From positions 62,001-126,000 of the forward strand of contig NZ_FTNW01000008.1 of NCBI RefSeq assembly GCF_900156545.1: a stretch of 64,000 nucleotides of DNA, given 5' to 3'. Below are positions 7,982 through 16,881 of this stretch, piece after piece. A program made the translations under genes and the position numbers. Source of the stretch: Aquipseudomonas alcaligenes (GTDB lineage Bacteria; Pseudomonadota; Gammaproteobacteria; Pseudomonadales; Pseudomonadaceae). Every line of letters begins with the position of its first letter. The stretch's first letter is position 1. The notes below the pieces were generated by a model. The model was not told the origin of the DNA, searched no databases, and was given only the letters and a program-made list of their open reading frames with translations.

Positions 7982-8734
7982 ATGGATATCTGGCAGGTCT
8001 GTGAGGGGGAGCAGCAGATCATTGCCCTGCGCGGCCGTCTGGTGCGGCTGGTCGAGAACCAGGGCCAGGTCGCAACCCTGCAGTTGGTGGATACGCTGGA
8101 GGAGCAGGCGTTGCTCGAACAGTTGCTGGAGAGCAGCAAACCGCCGCTGCCACCCAGCGACGAGCCGCTGCACTACCTGTTGCGCACGCCGTTTCGCTAC
8201 CCGCCGCTGCGCTGGGGCTCGCGATTCGGTCGGCGCCATGAGCCCAGCCTGTTCTACGCTGCTTGCCGATTGGAAACGGCGATGGCCGAGACGGCCTTCT
8301 ATCGCTTCGTGCTGTGGTACGGCATGGTCGAGCCGCCACCCAGTGGCCGTATTCTTTCCGAACACTCATCCTTCGAGGCGCGCTATCAGGTGCAGCGCGG
8401 GGTGCGTCTGCAGCTGCCGCCTTTCGACCGCCATCGCACGCTGCTCACCCACCGCAGTGACTATCGCGCCACCCATAGCCTGGGTAGCGCAATGCGCGAA
8501 GCGGGGGTGGAAGCCTTCGAGTACCCCTCGGCACGTTGCCCGAGAGGCGGCAACAATGTCGCCCTGTACGTGCCGGCAGCCTTCAGCGAGAGGCGCCCAC
8601 GCAACCTGCAACCCTGGCTGTGTGAAACCACGGCAGGTTACGTGGCGTTCAAGAACGCCCAGGCGCCCGATACACCACGCCTGTACGCCCTTGATCTCTA
8701 TCTCGAGGATGGCGTGCTGCCGCAACCTGCCTGA
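7982..8734 (+). CDS. RES-domain toxin (NAD+-degrading family)
   Basis: A 250-residue protein whose central region (about residues 62-215) is a RES domain. The three namesake positions are visible: R81 in GSRFGRR, E98/E103 in LETAMAETAFYR and S183 in YPSAR. Characterised relatives (M. tuberculosis MbcT, P. putida Res) consume NAD+ and halt growth. The N-terminal 60 residues form a variable extension. The start has a poor ribosome-binding site, which would keep toxin below antitoxin level. A stop codon 63 bp upstream rules out a much longer protein. Confidence 0.87.
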   Translation: MDIWQVCEGEQQIIALRGRLVRLVENQGQVATLQLVDTLEEQALLEQLLESSKPPLPPSDEPLHYLLRTPFRYPPLRWGSRFGRRHEPSLFYAACRLETAMAETAFYRFVLWYGMVEPPPSGRILSEHSSFEARYQVQRGVRLQLPPFDRHRTLLTHRSDYRATHSLGSAMREAGVEAFEYPSARCPRGGNNVALYVPAAFSERRPRNLQPWLCETTAGYVAFKNAQAPDTPRLYALDLYLEDGVLPQPA

Positions 8735-9199
8735 TCAGTGGCTGTGTTCGGCGGCTGGGGCGTCTTTCTGCACCGCGACCTCAACCTGTACCTCGCCTGC
8801 CTGCTCGAAGCGCAGGGTCATGGGGAAACGCTCGCCATCCTTCAGTTGCTGCTTCACCCCGAACAGCATGACGTGGTAGCCCATGGGCACGAACTTCACC
8901 TCGCCGCCGGCGGGTACATCCACGCCCTGCACCTGTTGCATTTTCATCAGACCGTCCTTGTGCACGTGCTCGTGCAGCTCGACTTTCTGTGCCTGCGGCG
9001 AGCTGGCTGCCAGCAGGCGGTCGGCTGTTGCGCCCTGGTTGTGCAGGGTGAAGAAGGCTGCGGCATTCGGAGCGCTTGGGGGCATTTCGCGGGACCAGGG
9101 ATGGTCGATCTGGATCTGTCCGGCCTGGTACTCATGGGCCTGAGCCATCAGCGGTGACAGCATCAGCCCGGTCAGCAACAGAAGTGTTTTGGCGTTCAT
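8735..9199 (-). CDS. Periplasmic copper chaperone PCu(A)C
   Basis: A 154-residue exported protein with a type I signal peptide (cleavage after MAQA, residue 21). It carries the full Cu(I)-binding signature HX10MX21HXM as H76, M87, H109 and M111, with additional histidines at 78 and 80 and a His-containing C-terminus. The family delivers copper in the periplasm, for example to cytochrome oxidase. Its start overlaps the stop of the PepSY gene by 4 bp (ATGA), so it is the last gene of the metal operon. This gene is the strongest reason to read the operon as copper-related. Confidence 0.9.
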   Translation of the reverse strand: MNAKTLLLLTGLMLSPLMAQAHEYQAGQIQIDHPWSREMPPSAPNAAAFFTLHNQGATADRLLAASSPQAQKVELHEHVHKDGLMKMQQVQGVDVPAGGEVKFVPMGYHVMLFGVKQQLKDGERFPMTLRFEQAGEVQVEVAVQKDAPAAEHSH

Positions 9200-10638
9200 G
9201 GTGTTTCTCCTTGGGGGGCGTTGAGCGTGTTCGAAGCGGTGCGCCGCGGGCGCCGGGCATGCAGCCAGAGGCCCGTACAGGCGAGCAAGAGCAATGACAA
9301 TGCGCTGAGGCTCAGCAGCAGGTCTTTGCTGACTTTACCCAGATGATTGAGCAGTTCCCACTTGTGCAGGTAGGCGAATATGGCTCCTTCCAGGCGATCG
9401 GCGTTGCTGACGCGCGCGGCCAGTGCGCCATCGACCGGATCGAGGAAGAGCGCGCTGTTGTCGGCGTCATCGTAGCTCGCCTTGAGCACTGGCAGGCGCT
9501 TGAAGATGAAGCCGTACTCATGGTCGAAGCGCTCCTGCAACTGGATTTCCTGTGGCTGGCCAAGGCCGCGTTGCGCGGCGTAGTAGGCAAAGCGCTGCTG
9601 CAGATAGCGCTGCGCCGCCTCGCCGGGCAAGGGCTCGCCACCGGCAGTGCGATAGAACAGAGTGCGGTCCGTTTCCAGGCGCCAGGTGGGCTCGCCATCG
9701 AGCTCTACCAGGTGCAGGCGATACAGCGAATCCCCCGGCGGCAGCCAGTCTGGCGCGGGGGCGCCGACCAGCTTGGCTGTGCTCAGTTGCGCGGCATAGT
9801 CCACCAGGGGCGCAGGCGCTGCGCGTTTGTGCAGCAGGTGCCAGGTGCCGCTGGCCAGGAAACTCAGGCTCACCAGAGCCAGCAGCATGCCGCCCCAGCC
9901 ATGTACGCGACGTAGCCGGGTGGGTGCGCGCTTGCGCGCGATGAACAGCGCCATGCCGAGGAGCGCTGTCAGCGCCACGCTGGCGAGCAATACCAGCATC
10001 AGCACCACCCGCCAGGTGCCCGCGTGCTGCAGCCAGGCGAAGCTGTGCAGCTGCTGAAACAGCAGGCTGAACCAGGCCTTGCGGTCGTCCACCAGCGTGC
10101 CGAGGCGATCCTGGTAGAGGTCGACATACAGGCGCAGGCCGTCGTCGCGTGCAGTGTCCACGCGCGCGGCCGGCAACAGGCGGTTGATGAAGGCGTACTC
10201 GCTGCTGAAGCTCGTCAGGCTGCCGCGATAGCGCAGGTTGGCGTCCTCGCCGAGATAATGTGCGGCGAGGCTCTCGGCGTGGCGGGCAGCGAGGTCGGCA
10301 GGTGCGCCCGTGCGGGCATGCCAGTAACGCGGTTCGCTCTGTCCGACCAGGCGCACCTGGTAATAAGGCTGGCCATCCAGCACCAGCAGGCGCAGGCCGG
10401 CCACCGCCGGTACTCCGGCAGTAGCCAGCACCTGGGCTGGCGCACGCAGGTGCTCCAGCGGCAGGGCCGGACGGGGCGCTACGAATTGCGCCGGGCGAGG
10501 CTGCAGCGCGCTCATCAGCGGATGCAGCATGCCGCTGGCTGCCCAGGTGAATACCCCCAGGCAGGCCAGCAGTGCCAGGCGCCGGTGCCACGGCAACAGC
10601 CGCAGCAGGCGTTGGCGCCAGCGCATCACATCCGCCAC
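9196..10638 (-). CDS. PepSY-associated transmembrane protein
   Basis: A 480-residue inner-membrane protein of the PepSY_TM family. Membrane segments lie at about residues 20-40, 205-230, 248-270 and 438-462, with two large periplasmic PepSY-like regions between them. Relatives occur beside TonB siderophore or copper receptors and some act as ferric reductases; the role here is inferred. Two starts are possible: ATG at 10636-10638, or ATG at 10624-10626, which forms a TGATG overlap with the receptor stop. Either way it is translationally coupled to the receptor. Confidence 0.85.
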   Translation of the reverse strand: MADVMRWRQRLLRLLPWHRRLALLACLGVFTWAASGMLHPLMSALQPRPAQFVAPRPALPLEHLRAPAQVLATAGVPAVAGLRLLVLDGQPYYQVRLVGQSEPRYWHARTGAPADLAARHAESLAAHYLGEDANLRYRGSLTSFSSEYAFINRLLPAARVDTARDDGLRLYVDLYQDRLGTLVDDRKAWFSLLFQQLHSFAWLQHAGTWRVVLMLVLLASVALTALLGMALFIARKRAPTRLRRVHGWGGMLLALVSLSFLASGTWHLLHKRAAPAPLVDYAAQLSTAKLVGAPAPDWLPPGDSLYRLHLVELDGEPTWRLETDRTLFYRTAGGEPLPGEAAQRYLQQRFAYYAAQRGLGQPQEIQLQERFDHEYGFIFKRLPVLKASYDDADNSALFLDPVDGALAARVSNADRLEGAIFAYLHKWELLNHLGKVSKDLLLSLSALSLLLLACTGLWLHARRPRRTASNTLNAPQGETP

Positions 10639-12695
10639 TCCAGGCCGACGTACAGGCTGCGACCGTCACCCGGGAGGAACAGCGCCGCATCCTGGCCGTT
10701 GGCGTCGGCCACGACACCGGTGGTGGCGATGTAGGTCTTGTCGGCGAGGTTGCGGCCTTCGACGAAGAAGCCCAGGCCATCATCCGGTCGGTAGCCGCCT
10801 TTCAGGCCCCAGATGGCATAACCTTCGGCATACAGGCTTTCGGCATGGTCGACGGCATAGTGGGTCGGCACCCATTCCAGAGTCGGACCGGCATACCAGC
10901 CTGCTTTCTGCCACAGCGCCTCGCCCTTGAGGAACTGGCGCGGCACGCCGGCGATGCGGTTGTCGCCATAGACCTCGTCGTTGTCGAAGCGGAAGTCGTT
11001 GAACAGGTACTGTCCGCGCAGCACGAAGTCGCCCAGGGTCCAGGCCGCGCCGAACTCGATGCCCTGATGGATGGTGCGGTCGGCGTTGGTGGTGATGACA
11101 TTGCCTTGTCGGGTCGGGTCCGTGTAGCCGATCAGCTCGTCGCGAATCTCGCTGCGGTAAACCGCCAGGTCGACATCCAGGTCACCGCGCGCCCAGCGCA
11201 GGCCGGCTTCCAGGGTGTTGGCCTTTTGCGCGTCGTTCTCGCTGACGATGGCGCCGCCGGAGAGCTCGCTGAAGGTCGGCGGCTCGAAGCTCTGGCTGAA
11301 GTTGGTGAACAGTTGCAGCTCTTCATTCAGGTCATGGCGCAGGCCGATGCGTCCACTGCGACCGATGTAGGTCTTGTTGAACGACTCGTCCTGCGGCAGG
11401 CAGAAACCAGTGACGAAGGCATTGCAACGCAGGCGGTCATCCACGTCGCGCTCCTGGTGCTGCCAGGCTACGCCTGTGATCAGCGCCCAGCGTTCCGCCA
11501 GCGGGATTTCCAGTTCGCCGAACAGGTTGAGGTTGCGTGCGGTCTGGTGCAGTTCATTGAGCTTGTCACCGCTGTGGCCACTCTGGTTGGCGTAGCGCGA
11601 GTCCCAGGCGCGCCCGTGGCTGCTGTCCAGGCCGCCTTGCCAGCGCCAGCCGGCGTCGTTCTGCCACTTGTGGGTCAGGCGCAGGCCGTAGTCCTCATAG
11701 TCGATGTCCAGTACCTGGAAGATGGGGTGGAACAGCGACTTCTCGCTGTAATAGGTGGCCAGTTCGAGGCTGTGCCCGCCGTTCAGCTCCAGAACGCTGA
11801 TATTGCCCAGGCGGTTGAGGGTGAAGTCGCGCTGGTTGTCTTTGCTTACCGACTCGGCCGCAGCCTGTTCCGGATTGTCGCGTAGCTGGGCTTTGCTGAG
11901 ATTGCCTGGCAGGTCCGAATCGGTCTCCACGTGGGTCAGGTAGAAGCGAGTGGACAGGCGATCATTGATACGGCCGCCCAGGTTGGCGAAGTAGCGCTGG
12001 TTATCCTGGCGAGCGTGGTCGCGGAAGCCGTCCTGCGCATAGTCGTTGAGGCTGACGAAGGCGTCCCAGTCGCCGAAGTCCTGGGCGAATGCGGCGTACA
12101 GGCGCTGGTAGTCGAAGCTGCCAGCCTCGGTGCGCAGGGTCACCGGGGCGGCGGTCTTGCCGGTGGGGCTGACGAAGTTGATCGCGCCCCCCAGGTTGGC
12201 GGCGCCGTAACGCCAGGCGTTGGCGCCACGTAGCACTTCGATATGGTCGGTGGCCAGCGGCTCGATGCTCTGGAAGTCGAAACTACCGTCCGCCATGTTC
12301 ACCGGCGCACCGTCCTGCATCAGCAGCAGGCCGCGGCCATGGAAGGTGCGTTGCAGGCCCGAGCCGCGAATCGACAGACGCGCCTCTTCGGCGCCGAAGC
12401 GTGGCTGGATGAACACGCCGGTGGCCAGGCCGAGGGCATCCTGCATGGTGCTGCTGCGGCCATTTTTGTATTGCTCGGCATCGACCACGCTGGCGCCGCC
12501 CGGAATCTGGGCGAACTCGGCTTTCTTCTCGGTCTGCGTGGGCGCGGTGGGGTCGCTAACATGGCGACCTTCGATCTGTGTGGTTTCCAGTTGCAGCTGC
12601 TCGCTGGCCTGGGCGCTGTGCGCCAGGCCCAGGCTGAGCGTCAGCAGGCTGGGGATAAACAGGGGGCGCAGGGCGGCTTCAATCGTTCTTTTCAT
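10626..12695 (-). CDS. TonB-dependent outer membrane receptor, probably copper or another metal
   Basis: A 689-residue outer-membrane receptor. The signal peptide is cleaved near AQA-S (about residue 30). The plug domain follows at about residues 45-160 (IPGGASVVDAEQY, LSIRGSG, ATDHIEVLRGANAWRYG, LGGAINF), then a 22-strand-type barrel that ends in an aromatic-containing C-terminus (LYVGLEWRM). The ATG at 12693-12695 gives the signal peptide; longer starts do not. It sits between a DUF2946 gene and PepSY and PCuAC genes. The metal is inferred from PCuAC, since the substrate is not readable from the barrel. Confidence 0.88.
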   Translation of the reverse strand: MKRTIEAALRPLFIPSLLTLSLGLAHSAQASEQLQLETTQIEGRHVSDPTAPTQTEKKAEFAQIPGGASVVDAEQYKNGRSSTMQDALGLATGVFIQPRFGAEEARLSIRGSGLQRTFHGRGLLLMQDGAPVNMADGSFDFQSIEPLATDHIEVLRGANAWRYGAANLGGAINFVSPTGKTAAPVTLRTEAGSFDYQRLYAAFAQDFGDWDAFVSLNDYAQDGFRDHARQDNQRYFANLGGRINDRLSTRFYLTHVETDSDLPGNLSKAQLRDNPEQAAAESVSKDNQRDFTLNRLGNISVLELNGGHSLELATYYSEKSLFHPIFQVLDIDYEDYGLRLTHKWQNDAGWRWQGGLDSSHGRAWDSRYANQSGHSGDKLNELHQTARNLNLFGELEIPLAERWALITGVAWQHQERDVDDRLRCNAFVTGFCLPQDESFNKTYIGRSGRIGLRHDLNEELQLFTNFSQSFEPPTFSELSGGAIVSENDAQKANTLEAGLRWARGDLDVDLAVYRSEIRDELIGYTDPTRQGNVITTNADRTIHQGIEFGAAWTLGDFVLRGQYLFNDFRFDNDEVYGDNRIAGVPRQFLKGEALWQKAGWYAGPTLEWVPTHYAVDHAESLYAEGYAIWGLKGGYRPDDGLGFFVEGRNLADKTYIATTGVVADANGQDAALFLPGDGRSLYVGLEWRM

Positions 12696-12786
12696 GGTTC
12701 CGATCCGGGTATGGCGAGGCGCACGCGGACGCGCTCGCAACGTGCAGAATGACAATGGCTGCGGCCCGGCCAGGACGGCCGGGGGA

Positions 12787-13170
12787 TCAGAACAGCGGGG
12801 AGGCGCGGGGGTTGGCCGAGGGCCAGGAATAGCGCGGCGGGGCCTTGTGGCGTGGCTCGTGGGGCGGGCGTGGCGCCGGCGGGATGCGCAGCAGCCAGGC
12901 CAGCACGAACAGCATGCCCAGGCTGACGATGGCGCTGCCACAGACTGCACAGCTGAACGGGCTGCTCAGCTGGGCGGAGTCGTTCCCGGACAGATCGTCG
13001 CCAAAGCCTGCGCCGGAGCTGCCACTGGCCGAGCAATACAGCCCACCGATACCGCTCAGCTCCAGGCCGGCGTATTGGCCATGGGCAAGGGCGCAGGCGA
13101 CCAGATTGCTCAGGATGCACAGATAGAGCATCCAGGCAGTGGCGGCACGGTGGAGTGGGCTGAGTTTCAT
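12787..13170 (-). CDS. DUF2946 family small membrane protein
   Basis: A 127-residue protein, first gene of the metal operon. An N-terminal hydrophobic segment (about residues 10-32) is followed by a variable region with a CSAS/FSCAVCG cysteine pattern and a second membrane segment (about 82-100, IVSLGMLFVLAWLL). The tail is rich in Pro and His. DUF2946 genes are repeatedly found beside copper receptors in Pseudomonas. The start at 13168-13170 was chosen over one 6 codons upstream. It lies 91 bp before the receptor. Confidence 0.75.
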   Translation of the reverse strand: MKLSPLHRAATAWMLYLCILSNLVACALAHGQYAGLELSGIGGLYCSASGSSGAGFGDDLSGNDSAQLSSPFSCAVCGSAIVSLGMLFVLAWLLRIPPAPRPPHEPRHKAPPRYSWPSANPRASPLF

Positions 13171-13599
13171 GGGTGGCGACTCTAGCACCGGTGGGCGGGG
13201 GACCGGAATCCCCCGGGGGATGCGCCCCGATGTCGCGGTCTGGCCGCTCCGAAACGGGGCAGGCCCCGTGGCAGAGCGTCGCAGTTGTGCACAATCGCGA
13301 GGCAGGCTGTCAACTTCCTGTCACAACCCGGCGTAAACCCCTGATTCTCGGTGGATAATTTTTAATTCATTGAAAAATAAGGACTTTTTTAATTGGTGAA
13401 AAAATCACCAGTTTGACTGGGGGCCACGTTTCTTCGGGGTTGAGAAGGTTTTTCACCCAGTTGTCCACGGAGTTATCCACAGCTTCTGTGGATGTTTTAG
13501 AGCCTTTGTTCTAGAGCAGCTTTTCGCTGTGCTTGGCAAGTCTTTACCGGCAGAAAAAAGAGAGTAGAGTGGCGCGCCCCGTTGTCAGCCAATGCTTAC
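13171..13599. other. Intergenic region: AT-rich stretch plus clustered DnaA boxes
   Basis: A 429-bp divergent region with no convincing gene. It must hold the promoters of the DUF2946 operon (minus) and the Sel1 gene (plus). About 13350-13430 is strikingly AT-rich for this genome. It is followed by TTGTCCACG (13461-13469), a perfect DnaA box TTATCCACA (13473-13481) and an inverted CTGTGGATG (13486-13494). The last two form a hairpin-like palindrome, ATCCACAG-CTT-CTGTGGAT (13475-13493). Confidence 0.7.
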
Positions 13600-14013
13600 A
13601 TGAAGTCTCGCGCCCTGTTTGTCAGCCCATCGCAACCTGCGCCACAACAACGTCTGCCGCTGCGCCTGGCTCTCTGGCTGCTCGATCGCCCGCGTCTGAG
13701 TCACCATGCCAGCGTCAAGCGTATCGCCGGGCGCCTGCTCAAGCAGCCGGCGCGTCAGGGCGTGGTGGTCGCCCAGAGCCGTCTGGGGCAGATGTTGTGC
13801 CGGGAGTGCGGCAATGCCCGTGATCGGCGCATCGGCCTGGAGTTGTTGCGCCAGGCGGCCCGCTCGGGCGACCTGCGGGCCCAGCTGGAACTCGGCCGGC
13901 ACTACTGCCAGCCGCGCCAGCGTGAACCGTTGCAGGCCCGCCACTGGCTGGAGGCCGCCGCCGCCCAGGGCTCCCACGAAGCTGCCCGGCTGTTGCAGCG
14001 CCTCAACCCCTGA
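13600..14013 (+). CDS. Sel1-like repeat protein
   Basis: A protein of about 137 residues with two or three Sel1-like repeats (about residues 70-135: RRIGLELLRQAARSGDLRAQ and LQARHWLEAAAAQGSHEAAR). Sel1 repeats are scaffolds for protein-protein contacts. No enzyme domain is present. The N-terminal 60 residues are basic. An in-frame TTG at 13582 is an alternative start. It is followed by rmuC after 54 bp. Partner and function are unknown. Confidence 0.7.
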   Translation: MKSRALFVSPSQPAPQQRLPLRLALWLLDRPRLSHHASVKRIAGRLLKQPARQGVVVAQSRLGQMLCRECGNARDRRIGLELLRQAARSGDLRAQLELGRHYCQPRQREPLQARHWLEAAAAQGSHEAARLLQRLNP

Positions 14014-14067
14014 GCCGCGCGCGGGTATACTGCCGGGCAGTTTTCCCATCGCCCGCGAGTCTGCACC

Positions 14068-15555
14068 GTGCCCTTTGCCTTCGTTCTCGATCCGACTAAC
14101 TTGCTCCTCGGCCTGCTGCTGGGTGCCGCACCGCTGGCCTTGCTGGCCTGGAATCTCCAGCGTGCCCAGGCCGGCCAGGCCGCCGAGCGCCTGCTGCTGG
14201 AAGAGCGCTTGAGCCAGGCGCGTCTGGCCCAGGAGGGCTTGTCGGTGCAGCTTGATGGTCTGCAGGACGATCTGCGCGCGCAGCAGCAGCAGAGCAGCCA
14301 GCAGCAGGCCGAGCTGGCGGCCCTGCGCCGTGAGCGCGAGTTGCTCGGGCGCGAGCGCGAGGCCGCGCAGGTTGCCGCCCAGGAGTGGGCGCGCGAACGT
14401 GAACAGAAGGAGAGCCAACTACGCCAGCTGGACAGCCAGCGTGCCGCCCTGGCCGCCGAGCTGCGCGAGCAGCAGGAGAACCAGCAGCAACGTCTGGCTG
14501 ATCTGCAAGGCGCGCGCGACGAGTTGCGCGCACAGTTCGCCGAGCTGGCCGGGAAGATCTTCGATGAGCGCGAGCAGCGCTTCGCCGAAACCAGCCAGCA
14601 GCGCCTGGGCCAACTGCTCGATCCGCTCAAGGAGCGCATCCAGGCGTTCGAGAAGCGCGTCGAGGAGAGCTACCAGAGCGAGGCGCGCGAGCGTTTCTCC
14701 CTGGCCAAGGAGCTGGAGCGCCTGCAGCAGCTCAACCAGCGCCTGGGTGACGAGGCGACCAACCTGACCCGGGCGCTCAAGGGCCAGAAGACCCAGGGCA
14801 ACTGGGGCGAGCTGGTGCTGGAGCGGGTGCTGGAGCATGCCGGTCTGGAGAAGGGGCGCGAATACCAGACCCAGGTCAGCCTCAAGGGCAGCGACGGCGA
14901 GCGCTTCCAGCCGGACGTGCTGATTCAGCTGCCGGGCGACAAACAGGTGGTGGTCGATGCCAAGGTCAGCCTGACCGCCTACCAGGCGCTGATCGCCGCC
15001 GAGGACGAGGAAGGCCGCGCGGCCGCGCTGAAGCAGCACGTGCTGAGCCTGCGCAGCCACCTCAAGGGCCTCTCGGTAAAGGACTACCAGCGCCTGGAAG
15101 GCCTGCACAGCCTGGACTTCGTGTTGCTCTTCGTGCCCATCGAGGCGGCCTTCGCCGCTGCCTTGCAGGCCGATCCGGGGCTGTTCCAGGAGGCCTTCGA
15201 GCAGCACATCGTGATCGTCAGCCCGACCACCCTGCTGGCCACTCTGCGGGTGATCGACAGCCTGTGGCGCCAGGAACGGCAGAGCCAGAATGCCCGCGAC
15301 ATCGCCGAGCGCGCCGGCCAGCTGTACGACAAGTTCGTCGCCTTCATCGGCGATCTGGACGAGGTCGGCAGCCGTCTCAAGCAGCTCGACAAGGCCTACG
15401 ATGCGGCGCGCAACAAGCTGTGCGAAGGTCGCGGCAACCTGATCAACCGGGTCGAGAACCTCAAGCTGCTCGGCGCCCGCGCCAGCAAGAGCCTGCCAGC
15501 CGAGCTGATCGAGCGCGCCTCCGGCGTGCCGCAGCTGGACGAGGCCGGCGAGTAG
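14068..15555 (+). CDS. rmuC: DNA recombination protein RmuC
   Basis: A 495-residue protein of the RmuC family, known in E. coli to limit recombination between short inverted repeats. An N-terminal membrane anchor (about residues 8-28, LLLGLLLGAAPLALLAW) is followed by a long Gln/Glu/Arg-rich coiled coil (about 30-210). The conserved nuclease-like RmuC core runs from about 230-460 (NWGELVLERVLEHAGL, VVVDAKVSLTAY, LDFVLLFVPIEAAF). The start codon is GTG at 14068, and a nearby ATG alternative is absent. Family length agrees. Confidence 0.93.
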   Translation: MPFAFVLDPTNLLLGLLLGAAPLALLAWNLQRAQAGQAAERLLLEERLSQARLAQEGLSVQLDGLQDDLRAQQQQSSQQQAELAALRRERELLGREREAAQVAAQEWAREREQKESQLRQLDSQRAALAAELREQQENQQQRLADLQGARDELRAQFAELAGKIFDEREQRFAETSQQRLGQLLDPLKERIQAFEKRVEESYQSEARERFSLAKELERLQQLNQRLGDEATNLTRALKGQKTQGNWGELVLERVLEHAGLEKGREYQTQVSLKGSDGERFQPDVLIQLPGDKQVVVDAKVSLTAYQALIAAEDEEGRAAALKQHVLSLRSHLKGLSVKDYQRLEGLHSLDFVLLFVPIEAAFAAALQADPGLFQEAFEQHIVIVSPTTLLATLRVIDSLWRQERQSQNARDIAERAGQLYDKFVAFIGDLDEVGSRLKQLDKAYDAARNKLCEGRGNLINRVENLKLLGARASKSLPAELIERASGVPQLDEAGE

Positions 15556-15556
15556 G

Positions 15557-16813
15557 TCAGGTCAGCAGCAGGGCCGCCAGGCCCAGCAGCAGGCCCAGGC
15601 CCATCACCGGCAGGGTGCGCAGGGCCAGTTCGCGGCCGCCGATCAGGGCGATCAGGCCGGCCTTGACCAGGCTGTTGCTCAGCGCTGCCAGGTAGATGCC
15701 CTGCACTGCCAGTTCCGCTGCCATGTCGCCCTTGGCGCCGCGTGCCAGCGACAGGGTGATGGCGTCCACATCCGACAGGCCGGAGAGAATGGCCACGCCC
15801 CATACCCCGGCGTTGCCGAACCATTCGCGAGCGGCCTCGATCAGCAGCAGGATCAGCGCCAGCAGGGCGGCGAAGCGCAGCGCCGGGGCCAGCTCGAAGG
15901 GGTTCCTCAGTGGCGGTTCGACCGCCTGCTGCAGCTCACTGCCGGCGATGCGGTAGAACACCAGGGCGCCGCCGGCATACACCAGACCGGCCAGGCCCAA
16001 CGGCAGCAACAGGTGCGGCAGCAGCGCGGTGTTGATCAAGCCGACTTCCAGCAGCACGCGCGGGAACATCAGCGCGGAGGTGGCCAGCAGGGCACAGGCG
16101 AGCATGGCGCGCAGCTGGCGGCCGTCGTGCAGGCGCGACAGGGTGATGGTCATGGCGGTGGAAGACACCACGCCGCCGAGCAGGGCGGTGACCAGCAGGC
16201 CGTGGCGGGTGCCGATCATACGAATGGCTACGTAGGCGGCAAAGCCGATGGCGGCTATCAGCACCACCATCCACCACACCGCGTAGGGGTTGAAGGCCTG
16301 CCAGGGGCCGTAGCCCTGGTTGGGCAATACCGGCAGCAGTACCAGGGAGATGAACAGCAGCTTCAGCGCGCCCGACAGCTCGGCTTCGGAGAGCCGGCGC
16401 AGGCCGCTGTGCAGCGGCTCCTTGAGGCTCAGCAGCAAGGCCACTGCCACCGCGCCGCCGGCGGCCAGGCTGCGCTCGCCGGCCATGGCCAGGCTGCCGA
16501 GCAGGAAGGTGACCAACAGGGCGATCTCGCTGGTCAGGCCCAGGTCGCCACTGCGGCGCACCTCGCCGATGTATCCCGCCAGTGCATGCAGGCCGACCAG
16601 CAGGGCGATGGCGATCCAGGCCGCCACGCCAAGGTGGCTGCCGAGCAGGGCGGCCAGGCCGCCGAGCAGGCCGACCAGGCCGAAGGTGCGAATGCCTGCC
16701 ACCAGGTGTGTGTCATCGGCGTCGCGTGCACGCCAGCCGCGCTCGGCGCCAATCAGCAGGCCGGCCACAAGGGCGGCGGCGAGGTTGAGGGCAAGTTCTG
16801 CGGCGGGTGACAT
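15557..16813 (-). CDS. MgtC/SapB-DUF4010 family membrane protein
   Basis: A 418-residue polytopic membrane protein with about 11-12 hydrophobic segments. The N-terminal part (residues about 1-140) matches the MgtC/SapB family (GLLIGAERGWRAR, AGIRTFGLVGLLGG). The C-terminal part is DUF4010 (GLSDVDAITLSLARGA near 345-360). Function is not established; MgtC relatives affect Mg adaptation and ATP synthase. It is convergent with rmuC, its stop lying right after the rmuC stop. Confidence 0.88.
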   Translation of the reverse strand: MSPAAELALNLAAALVAGLLIGAERGWRARDADDTHLVAGIRTFGLVGLLGGLAALLGSHLGVAAWIAIALLVGLHALAGYIGEVRRSGDLGLTSEIALLVTFLLGSLAMAGERSLAAGGAVAVALLLSLKEPLHSGLRRLSEAELSGALKLLFISLVLLPVLPNQGYGPWQAFNPYAVWWMVVLIAAIGFAAYVAIRMIGTRHGLLVTALLGGVVSSTAMTITLSRLHDGRQLRAMLACALLATSALMFPRVLLEVGLINTALLPHLLLPLGLAGLVYAGGALVFYRIAGSELQQAVEPPLRNPFELAPALRFAALLALILLLIEAAREWFGNAGVWGVAILSGLSDVDAITLSLARGAKGDMAAELAVQGIYLAALSNSLVKAGLIALIGGRELALRTLPVMGLGLLLGLAALLLT

Positions 16814-16881
16814 TGGCGCTCCTTCGGCCCGGCGGATGAGCGCATTCTAGACTGCTACACCGTCTGTCGGCTTGCCTCAGG

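Noticed and set aside
10572..11885. A 437-codon open frame on the plus strand
   Set aside because: Antisense to the TonB receptor, whose plug and barrel motifs are clear.
12696..12786. Fur box before the TonB receptor
   Set aside because: The GAATGACAATGG segment shares only part of the Fur consensus, and the operon genes favour copper over iron.
13171..13599. The main chromosomal origin of replication
   Set aside because: Too few DnaA boxes in a regular array and none of the genes that normally flank a Pseudomonas oriC are present; kept only as a DnaA-site observation.
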